Shown one piece after another: positions 40,981 to 45,408 of a DNA stretch of 45,408 nt. The stretch lies in NCBI RefSeq assembly GCF_040545475.1, contig NZ_JBEPMA010000013.1:1-45408 (forward strand), written 5' to 3'. Position numbers and translations under genes: made by a program. The first letter of the stretch is position 1. Each line of letters begins with the position of its first letter. The notes under the pieces are model-generated. The model worked only from the letters and a program-made list of their open reading frames with translations. It did no database searches and was not told where the DNA came from. Origin of the DNA: Peptoniphilus_A olsenii. GTDB lineage: Bacteria > Bacillota > Clostridia > Tissierellales > Peptoniphilaceae.

Positions 40981-41038
40981 AATAAAAATATTTATTTTTT
41001 AATAGATATCAATCCAATAATTAATATTCATGATATTG

Positions 41039-42724
41039 TTATAATCTTTTTTCAATTTCGTCTAAAATAACCAATAATTTTGGTAAAATATCTTCTATTA
41101 CCCCATCTTCCATTGGATTTTTAATATTTCCTTTTTCCATTATTCCGAAGAATGATTCTCTACCTCCAACTTTACAGATTTCTAGATAATCTTCGAAGGC
41201 CTTTTCCCTGTCTTCTAATGATTTCAACAGAAATTGAAATGCACAAACTTGAGCCAAAGTATAGTCTATATAATAAAATGGTGTATTAAATACATGCCCT
41301 TGTCTATACCACCATGTCCCTTTTTCTAAAAATTCGTTGTCATAATCTAAATTAGGTCTGTATAATTTTTCAATTTCATGGTATTTAGCTTTTCTTTGTT
41401 CAGGTGTTGCATCTGGGTTTTCATATACAAAATGTTGAAAATGATCTATTGTAACTCCATATGGTATAAAATTTATCGCTCCATCTAAATGTGAAAATTT
41501 AAATTTATCAGTTTCTTCTTCAAAGAACAATTCCATCCAAGGCCAAGTCAAAAATTCCATACTCATAGAATGAATTTCACACGCTTCATATGTTGGCCAT
41601 ATATATTCGAAAATCCTACCATCCATTGACGTATATGACTGAAAAGCGTGACCTGCTTCATGGGTCATTACTTCAACATCATGAGTTGTTCCATTAAAGT
41701 TTGCAAAGATAAATGGAGAATCATAATCTTCCATTGTAGTACAATATCCGCCCGATTCTTTGCCCTTCTTACTTTCTAAATCAAATAGTTCTCTTTCATA
41801 CATAAACTCAAAAAAATCTTTTGTTTGTGGTGAAAGTTCAGCATACATTTTTCTAGCATTTTCAACTAAAAAGTCTCTTCCCCCATGAGGTTTTGCGTTG
41901 CCATCAGTAAATACAATATTTTGATCATAGACTTTCATGTCATGTATGCCTATTCTTTTGGATTGTTTTTCTACAAGTTTTAAATATACGGGAGTGACAT
42001 ATTTCTTGACAAATTCTCTATACTTCGCTACATCCTCCTTATCATAATCCGTTCTCATCAATGATTTATATTGAAATTCTATATAAGAATCGAATCCAAG
42101 AGCTTTTGCCATATCTGTCCTCACATGAACCATTTTATCATAGATATTGTCTATTTCTTCTTCGTGTTCTTGAAAGAATTCTGCAATTTTATCTGTGGCT
42201 GCTTTTCGAATATTCCTGTCTTTAGATTGAGTATATGGTGCCATTTGTGGCAAAGTTAATTTTTTACCATCAAAATCTATTTGGCAAGATGCTATGATTT
42301 TATTATATTTAGTAATCAATTGATTTTCTTTTTGTTTAAATGGTACTGCTTCATCTTTGAAAACTAATTTACATTTGATTAAATCAAACAAATGAGAACC
42401 AAAATGTTCTTTTAGTTCTTTTTTAAATTTTGAATTATCTATAGCTTCGTACATTTTTGTTTCTAAGACAGAGTAATGAGGAGTGTATTCATCTAAAAAG
42501 TCTTGCTCTTTTTTATAGAACTCGTCATTTGTGTCGATTGTATGGCGAATATAAGCAAGATTCATATTAGTGCTAAAAGTCTTTTTAAATGCGTCCATTT
42601 CTTCAATTATTTTTATTTGCTCTTGTGCTGTTGTGCATTTATTAAATCTTTCAATCAAGTTTTCTACTTTTTTCTTATCCTCTTCATAATTTGGTCTAGT
42701 ATACTCATATTCTGTAAATTTCAT
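41039..42724 (-). CDS. pepF: M3 family oligoendopeptidase (PepF-like)
   Basis: This is a 561-aa cytoplasmic zinc peptidase that trims short peptides. The zinc site is VMTHEAGHAFQSY (HExxH) near residue 360, with the third ligand Glu in YEACEIHSMSMEFL. The C-terminal FYYIDYTLAQVCAFQF is the M3 substrate-binding region. The length is typical of the clostridial M3 subgroup. I choose the ATG at 42724 (MKFTEYEY), six bases after AGAGGTG; a GTG and another ATG just upstream overlap the ribosome site. It is probably a single-gene unit. Confidence 0.93.
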   Translation of the reverse strand: MKFTEYEYTRPNYEEDKKKVENLIERFNKCTTAQEQIKIIEEMDAFKKTFSTNMNLAYIRHTIDTNDEFYKKEQDFLDEYTPHYSVLETKMYEAIDNSKFKKELKEHFGSHLFDLIKCKLVFKDEAVPFKQKENQLITKYNKIIASCQIDFDGKKLTLPQMAPYTQSKDRNIRKAATDKIAEFFQEHEEEIDNIYDKMVHVRTDMAKALGFDSYIEFQYKSLMRTDYDKEDVAKYREFVKKYVTPVYLKLVEKQSKRIGIHDMKVYDQNIVFTDGNAKPHGGRDFLVENARKMYAELSPQTKDFFEFMYERELFDLESKKGKESGGYCTTMEDYDSPFIFANFNGTTHDVEVMTHEAGHAFQSYTSMDGRIFEYIWPTYEACEIHSMSMEFLTWPWMELFFEEETDKFKFSHLDGAINFIPYGVTIDHFQHFVYENPDATPEQRKAKYHEIEKLYRPNLDYDNEFLEKGTWWYRQGHVFNTPFYYIDYTLAQVCAFQFLLKSLEDREKAFEDYLEICKVGGRESFFGIMEKGNIKNPMEDGVIEDILPKLLVILDEIEKRL

Positions 42725-42873
42725 TGACATCACCTCTTTACTATTTTAACACAACTTTCATTATTATATTAACTTTGTAAATTTTTCAATTTTAATAGGA
42801 TAAGTCTATTTTTAAGTAGATATTAATATAAGTTAAAAAATTCAAATAAATTCTAATCTAAATAAATTTAGGC

Positions 42874-42913
42874 AAAAAAATAAAAGTGCATCAGTTAAAC
42901 TGACACACTTTTT
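42874..42913 (-). terminator. Intrinsic terminator of the membrane pyrophosphatase gene
   Basis: AAAAGTGTGTCAGTT on the minus strand pairs with AACTGATGCACTTTT (two mismatches), followed by ATTTTTTT. It starts nine bases past the hppA stop. Confidence 0.9.
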
Positions 42914-42921
42914 ATTTTATA

Positions 42922-44925
42922 TTATAAAAGAATTCCGCCAAAAGAAACGAATAGTGGTGCAAACACAAGTGATACAACAGTTATAAGTTTTACTAAAATG
43001 TTAAGGGAAGGTCCTGATGTATCTTTGAATGGGTCACCCACAGTATCTCCAGTTACAGCAGCTTTGTGAGCTTCTGAACCTTTGCCACCGTGATTTCCTG
43101 ATTCAATATATTTTTTTGCGTTGTCCCATGCTCCACCGGCATTTGACATAAATATTGCCATAAGAACACCTGTTACAAGAGCTCCAGCTTGAAGTCCACC
43201 AAGTGCTTCTGTTCCAAGTAAAATTCCAACTAATACTGGAACAACTACCGCAATAAGTCCTGGTATAACCATTTCTTTAAGAGCAGCAGCTGTTGAAATA
43301 TCAACACAAGTTGCATATTCTGGAGTTGCTTTTCCTTCCATGATTCCAGGTATTTCTTTAAATTGTCTTCTAACTTCATCAATCATTTCTGAAGCTGCTT
43401 TTCCTACTGCTGACATTGTTAGAGCAGAGAAAGCAAATGGAAGCATACCACCGATAAATGTAGCTGCTATAACTTCAGGTTTTGAAATATCAATTCCTGT
43501 AAGACCAGTTGCATTGATATATGATACAAATAGTGCAAGTGCAGTTAAAGCTGCAGAGCCAATTGCGAATCCTTTACCAATAGCTGCAGTTGTATTACCT
43601 ACAGAGTCAAGAGAGTCTGTAATGTCACGAACTTCTTCTGGAAGATCGCACATTTCTGCAATACCACCTGCATTATCAGCGATAGGACCATAAGCATCAA
43701 CGGCAATTGTCATACCTGTAGTTGAAAGCATACCAACTGCTGCAAGAGCTATACCGTAAAGTCCATAAATAGTTTCTGTGCTTCCGCCAGCTCCTAAATA
43801 TGAAGCTACAATACCAATTGCAATTACAACGATAGGACCAATAGTTGACATCATACCAACAGAAAGACCTGAAATAATATTTGTTGATGAACCAGTTTCT
43901 GATTCAAGTGCAATTCTCTTTACTGGTTTATAATCATCAGCTGTATAGTATTCTGTAAACTTAGAAATAATAAGCCCAACTACAATACCAATAATTACTG
44001 GTGCGAATTGTGTAAAACTACCAAACATTTTATTTGATAAGAATGCTGCACAAATCATAGTAACTGCTGCTGCTACATATTCTCCCATATTTAAAGCTTT
44101 TTGTGGGTTTTTATCACCTTTAACAAAGAAAGCCGCAATGATAGATGCAACAATACCAACAGTAGAAATAAGTAGTCCATAAACTACTCCGTCTTGACCA
44201 TATGCTACAACACCAAGTGTGATAACTGAAAGTAGAGCACCTACATATGATTCAAATAAGTCAGCTCCCATACCAGCAACGTCACCTACGTTGTCACCTA
44301 CGTTATCGGCAATTACAGCAGGGTTTCTAGGGTCATCTTCTGGAATCCCAGCTTCAACTTTACCAACAAGGTCAGCACCAACGTCTGCAGCCTTAGTATA
44401 AATACCTCCACCAACTCTTGCAAATAGAGCGATAGAAGAAGCACCTAAAGAAAATCCAGTTATGATTTCAGTTTGTCCATCAGTAAGAATATATGCAAGA
44501 CTGATACCAATAATCCCAAATCCAACTACACACATACCCATTACTGCTCCACCTGAGAATGCAATGTCTAAAGCCTTGCCTAGACCGCTTTTCCAAGCAG
44601 CATTAGTAGTTCTAACGTTTGCAAGTGTAGCAACTTTCATTCCTACATAACCTGCAACAACAGATAAAATTGCTCCAACAACGAAGCAAATTGCAGTTGG
44701 AACTGACTTTAGTCCAATTGCAAGAATAAGTGCAAGTACAATTACAAATACAACAAGAGCTTTATACTCTCTTGTTAAAAAAGCCATAGCCCCTTCAGAA
44801 ATATGAGATGAAATTTCTTTCATTCTGTCATTTCCAGAGTCTTGTTTTGCAACAAAACTTGCTTTATAAAAAGCAAATAATAATGCCAAGACACCAGCTA
44901 AAGGAGCTAGATAAATCATATTCAT
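42922..44925 (-). CDS. hppA: Membrane-bound ion-pumping pyrophosphatase, K+-dependent type
   Basis: This is a 667-aa integral membrane protein with about 15-16 helices that couples pyrophosphate hydrolysis to proton or sodium pumping. The catalytic loop is KAADVGADLVGKVEAGIPED followed by NPAVIADNVGDNVGDVAGMG. The second site has DAYGPIADNAGGIAEM and, near the end, GDTVGDPFKDTSGPS. GNTTAAIGKGFA has Ala where K+-independent enzymes have Lys (GNTTKA), which marks the K+-dependent class; all known Na+ pumps fall in that class. Whether it pumps Na+ or H+ cannot be settled by eye. The gene starts 25 bases after secG. Confidence 0.96.
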   Translation of the reverse strand: MNMIYLAPLAGVLALLFAFYKASFVAKQDSGNDRMKEISSHISEGAMAFLTREYKALVVFVIVLALILAIGLKSVPTAICFVVGAILSVVAGYVGMKVATLANVRTTNAAWKSGLGKALDIAFSGGAVMGMCVVGFGIIGISLAYILTDGQTEIITGFSLGASSIALFARVGGGIYTKAADVGADLVGKVEAGIPEDDPRNPAVIADNVGDNVGDVAGMGADLFESYVGALLSVITLGVVAYGQDGVVYGLLISTVGIVASIIAAFFVKGDKNPQKALNMGEYVAAAVTMICAAFLSNKMFGSFTQFAPVIIGIVVGLIISKFTEYYTADDYKPVKRIALESETGSSTNIISGLSVGMMSTIGPIVVIAIGIVASYLGAGGSTETIYGLYGIALAAVGMLSTTGMTIAVDAYGPIADNAGGIAEMCDLPEEVRDITDSLDSVGNTTAAIGKGFAIGSAALTALALFVSYINATGLTGIDISKPEVIAATFIGGMLPFAFSALTMSAVGKAASEMIDEVRRQFKEIPGIMEGKATPEYATCVDISTAAALKEMVIPGLIAVVVPVLVGILLGTEALGGLQAGALVTGVLMAIFMSNAGGAWDNAKKYIESGNHGGKGSEAHKAAVTGDTVGDPFKDTSGPSLNILVKLITVVSLVFAPLFVSFGGILL

Positions 44926-44950
44926 TAAAATAATTCCTCCTTAAATTTTA

Positions 44951-45181
44951 TTAATTAATTGCAGCCAAAATAATAAGTGCAACTGCAAATACAATTGAAG
45001 TAATCAAAACAATTCTGTTTTGAATATCTTTCTTACTAGAACCTCTATGAGCACCCCACATGCTTGTATCATCTTCACCTTGAAGTGTTCCAAGACCAGA
45101 TTGTTCAGATTCCATTTGTGCAACTACAGCTATCACAACAATGCTAGCAACAATAATTACAATAGATAGTAAAGTTTGCAA
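44951..45181 (-). CDS. secG: Preprotein translocase subunit SecG
   Basis: This is a 76-aa protein with two transmembrane helices (residues 3-22 and 56-75) and a polar loop between them. The loop contains MESEQSGLGTL and MWGAHRGSSKK, the SecG pattern in which the first helix is followed by Gln/Gly-rich residues and a short basic stretch. It forms part of the SecYEG channel. The start is a TTG at 45181, seven bases after GGGGAGGT. It is the first gene before hppA and has a good promoter. Confidence 0.85.
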   Translation of the reverse strand: MQTLLSIVIIVASIVVIAVVAQMESEQSGLGTLQGEDDTSMWGAHRGSSKKDIQNRIVLITSIVFAVALIILAAIN

Positions 45182-45217
45182 AGTTTTTACCTCCCCACAT
45201 TTTTCTATAACATATAA

Positions 45218-45246
45218 ATTCTACCACAGTCAAATGTCAAATTCAA
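45218..45246 (-). promoter_or_regulatory. Promoter of secG-hppA
   Basis: On the minus strand TTGAAT (45246-45241), a 17-base spacer and TAGAAT (45223-45218) with an upstream TG make an extended -10 promoter. The start would be near 45210. Confidence 0.7.
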
Positions 45247-45320
45247 CGAATTTCTAATATTGAAGCATATTTCTAAATTGTTTTATAATATAGTTTATTT
45301 CAAAAATTTATACTTAAATC

Positions 45321-45408
45321 GAGTAGGGGCTAACCTGTAGCCCCTCTCACACCACCCGTACGTGCCGTTCGGCATACGGCGGTTCAATATTTCCTTGTAT
45401 CATATTAT
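45321..45408 (-). mobile_element. 3' end of a group II intron (domains V and VI), rest beyond the window
   Basis: Read on the minus strand, 45385-45352 gives ACCGCCGTATGCCGAACGGC then ACGTACGGGTGGT, a bacterial group II intron domain V with outer stem ACCGCCGTA/TACGGGTGGT. Next comes GTGTGAGAGG, then a domain VI hairpin, GGGGCTA-cagg-TTAGCCCC, and the usual end CTACTCGAT. The intron body and any reverse transcriptase/maturase gene would lie to the right of the window. The 3' splice junction is near 45320. Confidence 0.8.

Larger units (their letters stand above)
39906..41038. other. 1.1-kb non-coding repeat region between GAPDH and oligoendopeptidase F
   Basis: It contains the second hairpin-repeat array (about 40010-40905) and the pepF terminator. 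ORFs here run through the repeats on either strand and are not credible genes. Confidence 0.75.

Noticed and set aside
39921..40982. Several ORFs of 64-115 residues on both strands in the right repeat array
   Set aside because: Same reason: overlapping frames through near-identical hairpin repeats, with no family resemblance or start signals.

Overview
The window is AT-rich, uses TGA as a stop, and has strong AGGAGG-type ribosome sites. Its gene content points to an anaerobic low-GC Gram-positive bacterium: an anaerobic purine-degradation cluster, orphan-style selenium genes, a membrane pyrophosphatase and lanthipeptide loci. I lean towards Tissierellia/Peptoniphilaceae or a related clostridial lineage, but no rRNA or other marker gene is present, so this is only an inference. 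No tRNA, rRNA or CRISPR array was seen.

Layout. (1) 1-3650, minus: a decayed class I lanthipeptide locus with lanB (one-base frameshift), a LanA-like precursor, a small membrane protein and a short flavodoxin-like remnant. (2) 3978-16719, minus: purine/ureide catabolism (two NCS2 permeases, ssnA, ygfK, carbamate kinase, ygeY, ygeW, ygeX). (3) 16928-19938, plus: a selenium operon (selD, yedF, DUF3343, EF2568-type aminotransferase). (4) 20153-28295, minus: a class III lanthipeptide locus with LanKC, a 40-residue precursor at 24581-24703, an ABC exporter and a FtsX-type ABC pair. (5) 28539-33630, minus: molybdate uptake and molybdopterin synthesis (moaA, moaC-mogA fusion, MOSC, modABC). (6) 33.8-35.0 and 40.0-40.9 kb: arrays of hairpin repeats in opposite orientation, flanking housekeeping genes (DUF3783, glyoxalase, lipid kinase, SDR, DegV, GAPDH). 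(7) 41039-45181, minus: oligoendopeptidase F, membrane pyrophosphatase, secG. The 3' end of a group II intron lies at the right edge.

How the genes fit together. Regions 2, 3 and 5 look like one metabolic programme. The permeases import oxidised purines. SsnA, YgfK, YgeY, YgeW and YgeX belong to the cluster linked to anaerobic uric acid use. Carbamate kinase would recover ATP from carbamoyl phosphate, and YgeX would yield pyruvate and ammonia. Mo genes plus SelD/YedF/EF2568-type genes are the expected supply line for a selenium-dependent molybdenum hydroxylase (xanthine dehydrogenase type), which is not in this window.

The most novel-looking system is the class III lanthipeptide locus. Its precursor carries a LELQ leader motif and two tandem SxxSxxC core units. 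A promoter preceded by three 11-bp-phased heptamers lies upstream of LanKC, and near-identical 59-bp direct repeats lie at both ends of the locus.
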